This document shows positions 1-12,900 of a DNA stretch of 64,000 bases, one piece after another. The position numbers and the translations under genes were made by a program. Numbering within the stretch: the first letter of the stretch is position 1; each line of letters opens with the position of its first letter. A model generated the notes under the pieces. It did no database searches and was not told where the DNA came from. It was given only the letters and a program-made list of their open reading frames with translations. The DNA is from Pomacea canaliculata (taxonomy: Eukaryota > Mollusca > Gastropoda > Architaenioglossa > Ampullariidae), in assembly GCF_003073045.1 (NCBI RefSeq), contig NC_037602.1, positions 12,093,731 through 12,157,730 on the forward strand. The letters are read 5' to 3'.

Positions 1-955
1 ATGTGGGTTCATAGGACAATACAGCATGCTCTCATTTTTCTACTGTATACATTTTCTTGACATTTACTATAGTGGTTGTGTAGGAGAGAAATAACACAGA
101 TAAACATTTTTTTTTTGGGGTATCCTCGCCACTGTAACCAACTTTGCATGGCCACAGTCTAGTATTATTTTCTGAGTTACAGTACAGCTGATTTCATTAT
201 TTAGAGCACATTTTTTGTTACTGGGGGATTTTATGTATTATACTTGAAAGACAGTAACAGTTTAACTTAAGTTAAAAATGTTGATGGTTTAACATCAAAA
301 TTCTTTTTAACTTTATATAGTTCATTTGCAGAGAATTTAAGAAAATAAACTATAGTACAACTGCATTTTAAGCCCACAAGAATAAACAGATCATGTTTTT
401 CTATATTTCTTCGTAACTTTTTAATTGAATTGAAAGAACAATGTATATATATATTTCAAGAGGTGGGAGAGATGATGATGAACACCTCAATTCCATATGA
501 AGCGCAAAAATAATTAACGCATACTGTAAAGGATTTATGACTGCTTTGATCAGAGAAGAATTCTTTTTAATGATGCATAGAGTGTGTGAGTGCATTTGCA
601 TGGGACTTGGGGAAGGGTAGGAGGGGTATGCTCATCTGTTCATGTGCCCATTCCTAATATACAGATTTTTGACAGTGTCTCATCACTAAAGGAACATGAA
701 CATTTTATAATGTTCTTTGATATGCATGATAGAACAAAAATGTCACATTTTGAAAATAGTTTTTCATTGTTTCAAAATATTTAGAAGCTAAAGAAACTGT
801 CAGTGACATACAGGAGTAAAGAACCCTTTCTTAATTAAATCCCTTTAATTTTTTAAAACACAGATCAGTAAAAGCAAACGTAAATAGTGCAGATTTTTCT
901 GATTTAATATTTTGTTTGGTTTTCAATTTTGTTTGGTGTCTTCTCCCCATGACAG
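1..955 (+). other. CRTC intron or upstream sequence
   Basis: AT-rich sequence with no coding exon that I can recognise. The N-terminal CRTC exons (the Lys/Glu-rich CREB-binding domain) are not found here, so this is most likely intronic. Confidence 0.5.
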
Positions 956-991
956 GATGTATCGATATCTTAACGGCGTTTCCTTGTCCCG
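956..991 (+). CDS. CRTC: Candidate 36-nt CRTC microexon
   Basis: The acceptor (ccccatgacag) and donor (CCCG then gtgagt) are both strong and bracket 36 bases. Read in phase they give MYRYLNGVSLS plus a split Arg codon that joins the next exon as R-TNSDSAL. Both phases fit: one leading base and two trailing bases. In vertebrate CRTCs the segment before TNSDSAL has a Met-Tyr followed by about ten residues ending in Arg, so position and length are reasonable, although the sequence itself is not clearly conserved. It could be an alternative or spurious exon. Confidence 0.5.
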
Positions 992-3900
992 GTGAGTTGT
1001 TTACCTCCTGGTAACCATGGTGATGGGATGCATGAAAGGGTGCGGGGGCTGTTGCCAATTAATTGTAATATAAACATGTATGCTGCACTCAGCATCTGAT
1101 AAAATCAAAGAAAACAGTTGGTGATGTTAACATGGTCTCACTATTGTTTGAATGTAGTATTACATGGCATGGCTACTAAAATTAATTGAAATGTACTGTG
1201 TAATACTGTATAATTATGTAAAGAATTCAGAATAGACTCAGAAAGAGTGTCTAGGCAAGAATTGAAATGTCCAAAAGCAACTTAGCTCCTCTAGCAAGAT
1301 TGTTTCATTGTCATTGTAGGTGGTAAAATGATACTGGTAAATATCCCAGTTTTAGGGAGGTAGCTGGCTTGATCTCTTGAGAATTTAGACAAAACCAGCA
1401 AATCACTTAATATAAGTGCATGAAGAAAAGCACATATATTTAGCAGTGTACATATTTTCTACCTTAGATTGGCAATTATAGTTCCATTTTAGTATTTTCT
1501 AGTTATGAAACGTTCACATGGTAGTCATGGAGACTGCATTATTGTTCATGTGAGCCACTGACAAATGATTTTACAAGTGGTGCTGGGAGACTTGAGAAAA
1601 AAAAATAAAAAAAATGAAGGATTCATTCCTTAGGGAGTTGTTTATGTTAGTGGCTAAGGTAATTAAAGACTGGTCATTGCAAGCAAGAGGTACAGTATAT
1701 AAAAGTAATTGCTATAGTCCAGGTGACCAAGTGCTGTTCACTAATGATTTCCTTGTGACATTCTGCACTTTGCACACATTATAAGCAGGGTTTTAAATGA
1801 CCACCAACTAGAATGTAAATATCTTTGCACAAAATAATGATTTATAGTAGTATAATATAACCCAACATGAAAACTTAGACGAAGTGAGTTGTAATAAAAT
1901 GTTGTACTAATAGTAGAGTACTGTTAAGATATATTTTAGGGGATCATTGTGAAAAGGTGGCATTATAAGCAGCGAGTAAAAGTATTTGCAGGTTCTATGT
2001 TCATCTTTCCTAAGGTTTGGGCATTTTACAGTTTGTTACTGAGTCTTTTATAGGGCAGTATATTTATTGTATTTCTACATGTGTCCTTGTGCATGTATGT
2101 TGGTGAATTGGCAGCTGCAGGTTATGCACCTACACACTAAGCATCATGTTTCTTTCCCACAAGCATCATCCTGTTTCCCCCTTATCTGCTAAAATTGCAA
2201 ACAGACACAAAACCCAATGAAACCTCCGTATGTTATTTGATGTGTCTATCCAGTTGCCTGCTGAAAAATGCTTTGTAATCATTAAGATTGATATTTGTTG
2301 ATAAATATCTCAGCAAAGTTGGGTGATGCTGTATCAGGTTTTTTTATCCACAAAGAAGTATTTGGGTTTTTTTTTTTTAATTCAGATGTTTTCATTGTTG
2401 ATATATGTAAGCCAGATATGGGTTTACCTGTAAGCTTAGCTTTCAGACTAGTGGAAGATGGATCTTGCATGCAAAGTGAGTAGTGTTGTGTTCATCATAG
2501 TGCACTATGACTTCTGAATACTGAAAAACAGCAGTTGTGTAATAAAATATGGCATTTATGTGATTGATGGGTTTTGTATGAAGTATTTTTTCACTCTTTC
2601 TCAATCTGTATGGCAAATTGATTAATTTAGAAGATTCACACAATATTTTCTATAATATTTTGCTGACCAACATTGACATATAACTAAGATTACTTAAAAT
2701 TTGACAGTTTTCTAAATCTACCTCAGGCTACATGTAACAGTATGCTTAATGTTCTGTATGTTACTAGGTGCATTTTTTCCACATACCCATATATGTTTGA
2801 ATTCAAATAGATGTGTATTTGTCATATGGCATCCCATCCCTTAGGCATATCCTAGCTTCATTCTGTTCCCATCACTGTTTCCTTCTTGTTGCTTGTGTTG
2901 GCTTTGAACTCAAATAAGCAATCCTTAATAACCTTTAGTTAGACTTGACATTGCTGTTTACTCAGAGGAATTATTTTTCACAGAGCATGACACTTTCAAC
3001 CTCCAGTATCACTGTCGGTGAACTGTGTAGCATTAGTAGAAAGGTTTCTCAAACTTGTACTGCTGAATTATTGACGAGAGACAAAAAACAGTTTACATGG
3101 TCAGTTTACTAATCCTACGAAGGTCATGCTTCACTTTCAGGAATATAGAACTGTAAAATGAAAACATATAGCTTGCTTGTTGTGTGTAGGATTTGGTTTC
3201 TCCAAGGAAAGAGTTGAGAACTTTGCTGCAGAGCAAACCTGTCATGGAGCCAGGGCTATATTGCTTTATGTCAAGTTCATTTCTTCGAGTTGTTCTGAAG
3301 GTCACTATGCAGTTAAGCTGGAAGGCTAGATAATTGAATCGCAAATGTCAAGTGTATTTTTTGCTTTGTTACAGAAATGCCGTGAGTGTTGATTTTTCAG
3401 AGCCTGTGTTTATTTTCTTGAACAGAAGATGTTTTATGCCATCTCTTGAGATGCTATTTTAATTTTTTTCTGGTTGGTTATTTATATAAGCTGATATTAT
3501 AGGAAGAATTCTAGCAGGACTAATAAATGTTTTGTTTGCTGTATCAGCCGTTTATTATAAACAAAAAATGTGTTTATCAGAGGTTGTTAATCTGCATACT
3601 TTTTGAATAAGAATCACTTGTGAAGAATTTGTAAGGATTATTTCATAAGAATTTGTACACAGCTGCATTATTTCTTTATTAACTTTTGTTATGCTCAAGC
3701 TTTTGATTTTGAAAGTTATTAGAATTTTAAAGTATGTTAAATATTTTGATCACAAGTGAAGTAGAGAGGGATTAGATTGTGCACTAAAGCCTTTGTGCAT
3801 AAGAAACTAATTGCTTAAAGATTCATTACTTTCATAGTGTTTGGCTGCGGAAAATCTCTAATCAAGTACCCAAATGCCTTATCATTAATACCAACACTTC

Positions 3901-6900
3901 ATGCATGACAAATCGTCTGGTCCATTTTCCCCTCTTTTAGTTGCCTAGCTCTTAACCCAGTTATTGCGCTAAAAGTAGTAGGTGGCTAGTTCAAATTTCA
4001 CTCGGAGTTGGGACTGGAAAACCCTGCTTGCCCATGCAGCAGCAGCACCACCAAATCCCTGAAGTGTTTTTTACAGGGTAAATCACCTAAGAGTTCACCA
4101 CTCCTACAGGTAATAGGCTGTGGGACATATAACCTTTCATTGCTGTGGTTTAAATTTGGTGTGAGATGTGTAATTATTTCTGCCTATTTTCCATATGCAA
4201 GGGACCTGTTACTAATGTCAGCACAAGATTGGCAAGCATTCTCCCAGTCCTCGACATAGCACATTCACAGGCCTGATATATCACTTCTTAGTTTTCTGCC
4301 ACAGGGGAAGCTAAAGATCTAGAAGAATTCAGGGAGGGGAGGGAAGCTCAGGAGGTGAATATTTAATTGTGGGGGGGGGGGGCGGTGTGAATATTTATTG
4401 CAGATTCTAGTGGAAGAAGCATGTCATTTACTTTCACTTCAGAGCATATTTAGTTTGCTGTTTTGATGTAGGCATAAAACTTTTTAAGTTTTCCAGATCA
4501 TTAAGACATCATCATTCTGTATTGTAATCTTATCTTAATCTTGAGGCCAAAATATCACTTATCCTGTAACAGGTTTCATGATTCTTATAGTAGAGTTTTA
4601 TAAGATAAACACAACATATCGTAGTTGACTTGAGTCTATTCCATTTTTTTAAATGTGTTGTTTTAAAGTGTACATAAACATTTAATCTTCATCGGTAGCT
4701 ATTAATGGTAGTTTGTAAAGTTTCTTCATCCTAGCATTTTCATTCTTTGTAACTTTTATCACAGGGTTTAAATATTTAAGAATCCTTTTAATTTCTAACC
4801 TTAAAATACAGAAGGTGAAATCATTTTATCAAAATTATCAGCACTATTTTGAGTGATACTTTTCGTCATCAATCTGTACTTACAAGTCAAATGTTTGTAC
4901 TTCCCATCATTTTGAAAAACCCCGGCTCATTAGTTGCCAAAAGCTCCTGACACTGTGAAGACTCTTTGTATGTCGTATGCAGTATTGCAGGAGATCTGAT
5001 GCATTGATGTATACGCACTTCACATTTTTTTTTAAGGGCAACATTTATTTGTGTTATCATTATTGTAACTTTGGTATGACATATTTTGCTGTTTCTATAA
5101 TATTTTTGGAAATAGTAGTTGTGGTAAGTAGTAATCTTCATTGAAAGCAAATTAAAAAAACAAAGCTTAAAAATATTTCCTGTTTTTGATTTGTTTTGTA
5201 TTAACTATTTTCAAATTAATTTAATTGTTTTTTGTTTACTCTGTATTTAGGTTTTGTGGATAGTGTTTGTCATTATTTTTGACTTGGTCTGATTTTTTTT
5301 CCAGGACAAATTCTGATTCAGCTTTACACACAAGTGCTATGGGACCTGGAACATCAAATGACTATACACATCCTCCAAAAACCCCTCCCACTCACAGGCG
5401 AAGTATGGGCACCTTGTTAGGGTTTTGGGGGTTGAGGGGAATGGCTTGATAAAACTTTGATGACAAGCTTTTGATTTCACGTTAATAACAAGCTATGAGT
5501 ACCAAGTGTTTTCCGTTCTAGGTAGTTCATACCACAGATTGTTTGGTCTGGGATTGTTTTTCTTGTGGAGAGTTCAATTATTTGTTGTGATTTATTATCT
5601 TTGTATCTGCCACTTCATTTGAGTCAAACTTGGTTTAGAAATTAAGATGGTTGTTGGGGGGGGGGGGGGTAGTTAAATAGTGAAATGCTTGTTCTCAAAC
5701 TGTTAGTTCAGCATCTGTAGCTTCCTATCTCATTGTCTTAAAATACTTAAATGAAATAAACATAGCTTTAAAGGCATTTTTTAATTTGCATTTTAAACAC
5801 CTGTAGATTCAAGAATCTCAAAAATTATTTAACTAGTATTAAGAACTTAAAAATAGAAGAAAGAAAAGTAGAGTGTAAGTGAAAGCAAAAGTCATAATGA
5901 TACTGGAGAAAAAAAAAAGATTCAGTGAATTTCAATAAATCTTTTTGCCCAGCATGCTTTTCCCTTTTCTTTCCCCCCTTGCCCATCCTCGTGCCTTTTT
6001 CCTCACCTATCTAATTTACTGTCACATTTGAGCCATTGAACTTTACAAATATGGTCTAGGTAAGACATTAAATAAAGCACATTGTTCCTTTACAGTCATG
6101 GAGATGGTTGGGGAAGACTCTGGAGACATTCAGATGAAGGGCTACTGGGGAGACCCCAAGAAATTGGTCACATCTAGACCAAAATCATGTGAAGTTCCAA
6201 ACATCAAGTAAGGCTTTATGCTGTTCAGGAAGTCAAACAGTGTAGACAGTTTCTGGAAAGTGAACCTGATCAAAGTTTGAGTTTTTGTAATGCAAATCAA
6301 GAAACATTACAGGAAGGCGTGGGTGAATCAGTGCAGAAATACAGCGCTTTATGACTTTGCATATGTTCCCATGGATTTTAGTGTTTCTCCTGTCTCTATA
6401 ATTGTCGTAAATATCTTTGCATTGATATTTACTACCATACATGCCGTGGTTGAGATTATTTTAATGGGATTACATTAGAAGGTATTCACGGGATCAGTGC
6501 GCTCTACAACTCATCTAAATTTAACTTAAGTACGGTTGTTTTGACATGCTTAAATGGCTGTTTCAGCATCTACCCTTCGCAGGAGCAAGATATGGGCCCC
6601 CACATACCAATCTCTAATAATACGGGTTCTTTGCCAGACCTGACTGTGCTGCACTTCCCATCCCCGCTCACCACACCCCTAGATGCAGAGGATGGAAGTT
6701 CAGGGGCCTATGGAGGGAACAGTTCACCCTCCAGTCTCTCTCCCACCTCCCCTCATCACATGGCCATGCCCCCTCCTTCCAGTCAACAGTCTCCAGCATC
6801 TCGTCGCCGCCCTCCTCCTGGAGTACCTTCGCCTCTTGTACTAAATAACAACAATCAGATGCGTGTACCACTGTCTCCTCCGGTAAGGAGTTATCTGCTA

Positions 6901-9900
6901 TCCATCATTCAGGCTTGTGAGTGGGAAGTTTGTGTATGAAAGTGTGTGCACGTGCATGTAGCTTACGCACTGTGGTGCAGCACACTACAATAAGTACTTA
7001 ACTGTTGAGACCATCATTCTGGAACAGCCATAACACTGTGCAATAATTTTTTTTAAATTTTCATAACAGAGAATAATTAATGTGTTTCTGTGTGATAAAA
7101 ACATGCTAACTACACTGGCAAAATTGAGTAATAGCTCGCATGTCTCACTTTCAGCCATTTCCTTTATTTAAGATGATTAATAGTTTGGACATGCCGTAAT
7201 ATTACCATTTGACCATTGCTGGTGGAAAATGACACTGGTATCTTGACTTCCTCCTGTAAGAAACATTATTTTCTCTCTGTAAGAACCAGCAAAAGTCGCC
7301 CATCATATTCATACTTTCTTTTGTATTTGTCTTCAGTGACAGATGTCTTATTGAAGCATTCCCCTTATTCATCACAGACACCGCTTAGGCTAGGGGGAAA
7401 GAAATCTGTGTGTGAATGAAGAAAGTGCTTTTTCAGTGACATTTAAGCTTCTTCTTTCTCATAATCAGGTAGCATCTTTGCTACTAAATCTTTGTAATCA
7501 TCAGATTTCCTTTTGCCAAGAAACCCATTGACAGTTGCTCTGAAGGAGAGCCATGCTTCCAGTTCCAAATTAGCTTCATTTCAAATATGGATCTCTCAGG
7601 ATATCTCTGATTTGTGACCATTAAAAACTCCTTCCTTTATTTTAGCATCACTTAATTTAGGGAACTTCTGAGTTTGAAATTGGAAACCTTATGAGCCTTC
7701 ACAAAATTCATCAGACCTTGTGAAAGAATGGTAAGTATACATTGTTTAGGTTCACAAGGGGGATTTGACATTCATCTTTCCTGGTACATATTCATCTCTT
7801 ATTGGCCACTGAGTTCTTGAATAATGACTTTCGGTGGCATGGCTATCCTATAAACAAAGGAAGCACATATATTTGGTAAACTTGCTCTGCATGCCCATAG
7901 ATACTCCAATAATATTTGTCATAGTTCATAGCAGTTTAAATTGTTTTCATGCTATCACAAGATTCCTTCATATCAACAGCATGAGAAAGGGGCACAGAAG
8001 GCTTCTAACAGAAACAGTCCTTTATGGCATAGAATTTTACTAGAGTTTCACTACATTTTCTGTAAATGCTAATCTTTGTACCTATTCCCAAGAGACACCA
8101 CTCAAATGAGTGATTTCACTCAGATAGTTGCGCAATGTCAGAGTGCTATTTGACATCGCACAATACACTCAGATATTGAGTAATAATGAAATAATTGCAC
8201 AGTCACTTCTGTTATTCTTTTGATTAAGCAAGGCTAATGGCAAGCCCACTTGATTAATTGTATAGGCCTATTTCCTTAAAGTACAATGGCAATTGGATTA
8301 TATATTTTGATTACATCAGACCTGGGCAAACGCCGGCCCGCGGGCCGGATCCGGCCCGCCTCCTGTCTCTGACCGGCCCGCCCGCAGGCCCCCCCCGCCA
8401 GTATATATATATACTATATATACAGTATTGGGTAAAACTGAGTTAACTATATTAGTCCGGCCCTCTAGAACCATCCCAGTTTCTCATACGGCCCCTTGGG
8501 AAAATTAATTGCCCACCCCTGGATTACATCATTCCCCCAAAATTGAAAAAGGGCCATCATTTCTGAATTCAGCACACTGAAGTTACTATAAGCCACCTAT
8601 CCGCCTGTCTGTTACAAAAATTGTGTTGCACAGTGTAATATGAAATTTTAAATGTCTGCTGTGAATTACTTCACAAAGCTGTCACATGATCTTTATTTGG
8701 TGCACTTGCTGTTGAGAAGGTCACAATGACTTTAAAAGAACATAATTTACTGAAACATAAATAAAATGGACTGAATCCTGCAAAGGGCTTAGCCAAGTCA
8801 CATAAGCAGTGGTTGATGCGAACTAACTTCATAAGCCTCAGTCTCTCATTTGAAAATAGTTTAAATAGTTTATTGAGCAGGCATTGAGTTTAATATGCTT
8901 GCTTGCCCTTGGTGTGTCATATGTTTTACACAGGCATAGATAACAGCAGAAAAAGTTTTTCTTTGTTTAATCTGTCAGGAAGTAATTGCTTTCATTTGCA
9001 CAGTCAGTTGCCTTTACAGTTAAACTGTGTATGAGAACATTTTATATTTTACAATACAGAGGCTTTTTTCCTTGAAAAGCAGCGATAAAGCACAAAAGTG
9101 AATTCTGGATTTATTTGTAAAGCTCAAACATCAACATCAAAATTTAAAGCTGAGAAGCAACCTGCATATTGTGTGCCAGTAGATTTGAGATGTAGCACGC
9201 TGCATGATCTGATTTAAAAATAGTGTGCACACAAGTGTTAGTATGTTTTCATTGTATATGTTCTTTCATGTTTGCATGGATGTTTGCTTAATGCTAGATG
9301 TTGAGTAGTTTGTTCCTACTGCACACAGAATGTTTTCCAACATTTCCATTCCATAGTATTTGGTTCAAAAGTACTGTTTGCTATTATTGTATAGAAAGCT
9401 AAGAATCAGACTGCTTTTAGAAATTTGTCCATGTTTGTATTTACTTAGTTAAGTCGTGATCGGTTTTAGCTTCACGTGTCAAAATTGCATTGTGTTTATG
9501 AGCTCTTTTATTTTGTTAATTTATAAGTTTTATTTTTTAAAGGTTGATGTTGTCTTGTTTTTCTCTGTTTGTAGCATTTTATCTGGTTGTGTTGTGAGAA
9601 CCCATTTGGTTTATAGGTGGATCCCAGTAGATTGCAGATGGACCCACGCATCGCCCAGCAGTATATGTTGCACTTACACCAGCAGCGACAGCGATCGCCC
9701 CTTGCACCAACCCATCATCACCCACATCCTCATCTCCATCAACACCACACCCACCACCACCATCCGGTCATGACGCTGACTCTAGGAAAGGGTGGTACTC
9801 AGGGTGGGGTGGGGGTGGGAGCTGGGGGTGGTGGCACTACACACCCCACACAAGGACAGGTGGGGGCTCCCCTGGCAGGTGTGCAGCCTCGGGGGCTGCC

Positions 9901-12900
9901 ACAGGTGCATATAACTGCCTGCGACCTATCTGAACCTCAGGTGGGTCTTGTATGGCTTGCAGATCCCTCCCTTATTTAATGTTTGTAACCATGGCTGCAC
10001 ATCCAGAGGCTGTCTGGCCTGTTGATACACTTTTTAGTAGGTGTATGGCTGTTGCAAGCATGCTTTTTTTTCTTTCTTGCTGTCTTTTCCATAGTACTAT
10101 AAGCAAACACGTATAATACCATGACATCCATTAGGTGAAATATATACATCGTATATATGCAAGAATTGTTGGTGGGGGGGATAGATAACACATGATACCA
10201 GCATTATGCCATTACCTTTACTAAACTAGTATATATATATACACAGTTGTTTCACTTGCATTGTATTTGTTTTGCATGCTAGGTCTTTGTTCAGCAGAGC
10301 ACCATTTGTGGGCTTTATTAGCATGGCCTGTGCAGCACACAACAGTGAACGCCATTGTGTAACTGTTCTTTTGTTTGTATTAAATGTTTGGCTGTTGTAT
10401 ATTAGAGCCTTTTGGTGTATACAGAACATGCATGGATGCATCTACACATGCTCACTGTGTACCTAGGACTGTTCTAAAGAATCATGGAATCTTTCTTTGC
10501 CAGTACATTTACTGACAGGTTAGATTGCAGGCTCATATTAACATGGATTTAAAACAAAATCTCATGAAGATGTAGTTTTGAGGCAGGTAATGACTAATTC
10601 TAGAAATCTTTTATTTCACAAGCTTCATATTTTGTAGTTTCAGCATGCCCTAGTTTAAAACAATTTAATTAACTTCATCCCTCAGTGATAGCATGGCTTG
10701 TACACCACATCATTCAGTAAGTGAAATTGCCTGTTGCAATAATACCTGTTGCAAGCAATGGTAAGCTGTACCAGGTTGTGAGGCAATATTATTCAGTAGT
10801 TAAAAGAATAACTCATAAACACTATATAAACCTTATGTTCAAAGTAGTGAGCAGAATCTTGGTAAGCCCTCTCCTCCATGCCTTTTTTAAAAAATAATAC
10901 TTGACAAATTTATATAACATTTAAACAAAATTGTTGAAGTTGATTTAAGAAAAAGCACGGATTGGAAGAAAGGGGCACATCCGGGCAGTTTTAAGTATTG
11001 TATAGGCTGTTGCTTATTATACCATATGTAATATTGTCTCATATGCTATGAATTAAAATGTTAATTTTGATAACCATAGATCTCAAAGCAAGTGTTAGAG
11101 CATTAAAAATTGGAGTTTTACAAAGTTGCCACTTCCTGGACTATTTCACAATAAAATTGTTTTGACATTGATTATCAAGAGACAACATAAGCAGTCGAGT
11201 ATTCTTGTTATATAAAAACAAAATATGGGATGTGCATTTGTAATGAAACTGAACATAAAGTGATAAATACATGTGCACCAAAGGGGAAAGCACGTACTGA
11301 ATGACCATTATTATTTGAGCAGTCTGATGATGTGATGCCTGTAATCTGTCTGCAGCCATCAATGACCCAGTATCGCAACAGTGTGTCTGATGCAGGCTGT
11401 CAGTCACCAACTTCCCCACACTCTGCTCCCTCTTACTCTCCAGCCCAGTCTCCAGGGCTTCCATCCTCCGCAATTAACAACTCTCCCTTTGCAGAGGCCT
11501 ACTATCTTCAGCAGCATCAGCAGCAGACCAGTGCACTTCAACATCAGTTTGAGCAGTTCAACATGGTAATACATCAATCTCTACTTAAAACTCATTCAAG
11601 ACATTTGGGCACTGCAAATATGAACATTAACCATTAATTTACATAACCTTAAAAGTTTTGTTTGTTTTTTTGGTTTTTGCAGTTTCAGTACTGACAATAA
11701 TAATAAATGCAAAATTTATAAAACACACAGTCACACTCCTAAGGAGCATGATTTTAGTGCTTAAAGGCCGAAGTCATCCCTCCTGAGTGAAGTGAGTGGT
11801 ATTGCCCATTCGAGGGAAGGTAGTACACGCGGTGCGGAGTGCTAGCGGCCAGTCGTCTTCAATTACACCACCGGGTACTCCTACCTTCCCTCGCACGGGC
11901 GAAACCATTTCAAAACATGCCCACTTCGACTTCGGCCTTTAAGAACAAGAATGAAACATGGATGCCATACGAGGGACAAGAAAAAAAATAGCATATGAAC
12001 TATAAAAGAATAAACAACAGTTCTAACGAAGAATAAAATCAAATACAGAAAACACAAAGAAGAACCAAATAACAAGAACAAGAGCTGAGAGTAGCATGAT
12101 ATTGCAAAAGGAAGGGTGTGAAAAAAGACTAGCATTATAGGAAAGGGTGTTAAAAGTAATGTTTACCGAAGAGGTGTGTTTTCAATGCACATGTAAATGA
12201 TTCACTATAAATGTAACACGGTGTTTTACAAAAAAAATTCAAAAAAAACCTAAGCCGATTTGCAAAATCTTTTCCCATAGAAATGTAGATCTGTCTTTTA
12301 AGTAACTATTTCAAACAGAATTTTGAGTCTACTACTCAAAATTGAAAAAGTTTTGTGCTTTTTAAAATGCTTGTTTTGGCACCATTTTGGATTGTTTCCA
12401 TGGCAACTGATAGCGTTACAAGTGCAGTAAAACCATTTTTCGAAACTTCATTCAAGGGCTAAATAGCTGATACCAAAAAAAAATCCGCGCTATCCTGTGA
12501 AACAAAAAATTTTTTCGATCGGTACCTCGCCTTAAGTATGCAAAGCTGTTAACTTTTCCATTCGTGTCAATATTTACTTTGCTGTTGCCAGTGACCATGA
12601 CTTTATTTTTGTCAGTTCTGACCTCCATTTCATGTGTGTTTAAACAGTCAGTCTTTTGGTAAGGTCTTGCAGTTCTTTGCCGGTTCTTGCAATCAAATGT
12701 TGATGTCTACAAAACATTGGTTGAAAATCAGCCTACCATGGAAATGGAAGTTTGATGGCCATAAAGGGTTTTTTTGCACAATCTCCAAAAAAAAAAATAA
12801 AAAGAGTTGAACAACACAGATATAGATGGTACCCTTGATGATGCTGATGCAGCTCTTTATTACTTTTAGCATGATTTGCTTGGGTGATTGATTAGACATA

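Noticed and set aside
12250..12536. Segment ending cggtacctcgccttaag as the far end of a larger element starting at 11760
   Set aside because: The terminal similarity is only about nine bases with a gap, and 11760-11943 is already closed by a perfect inverted repeat.
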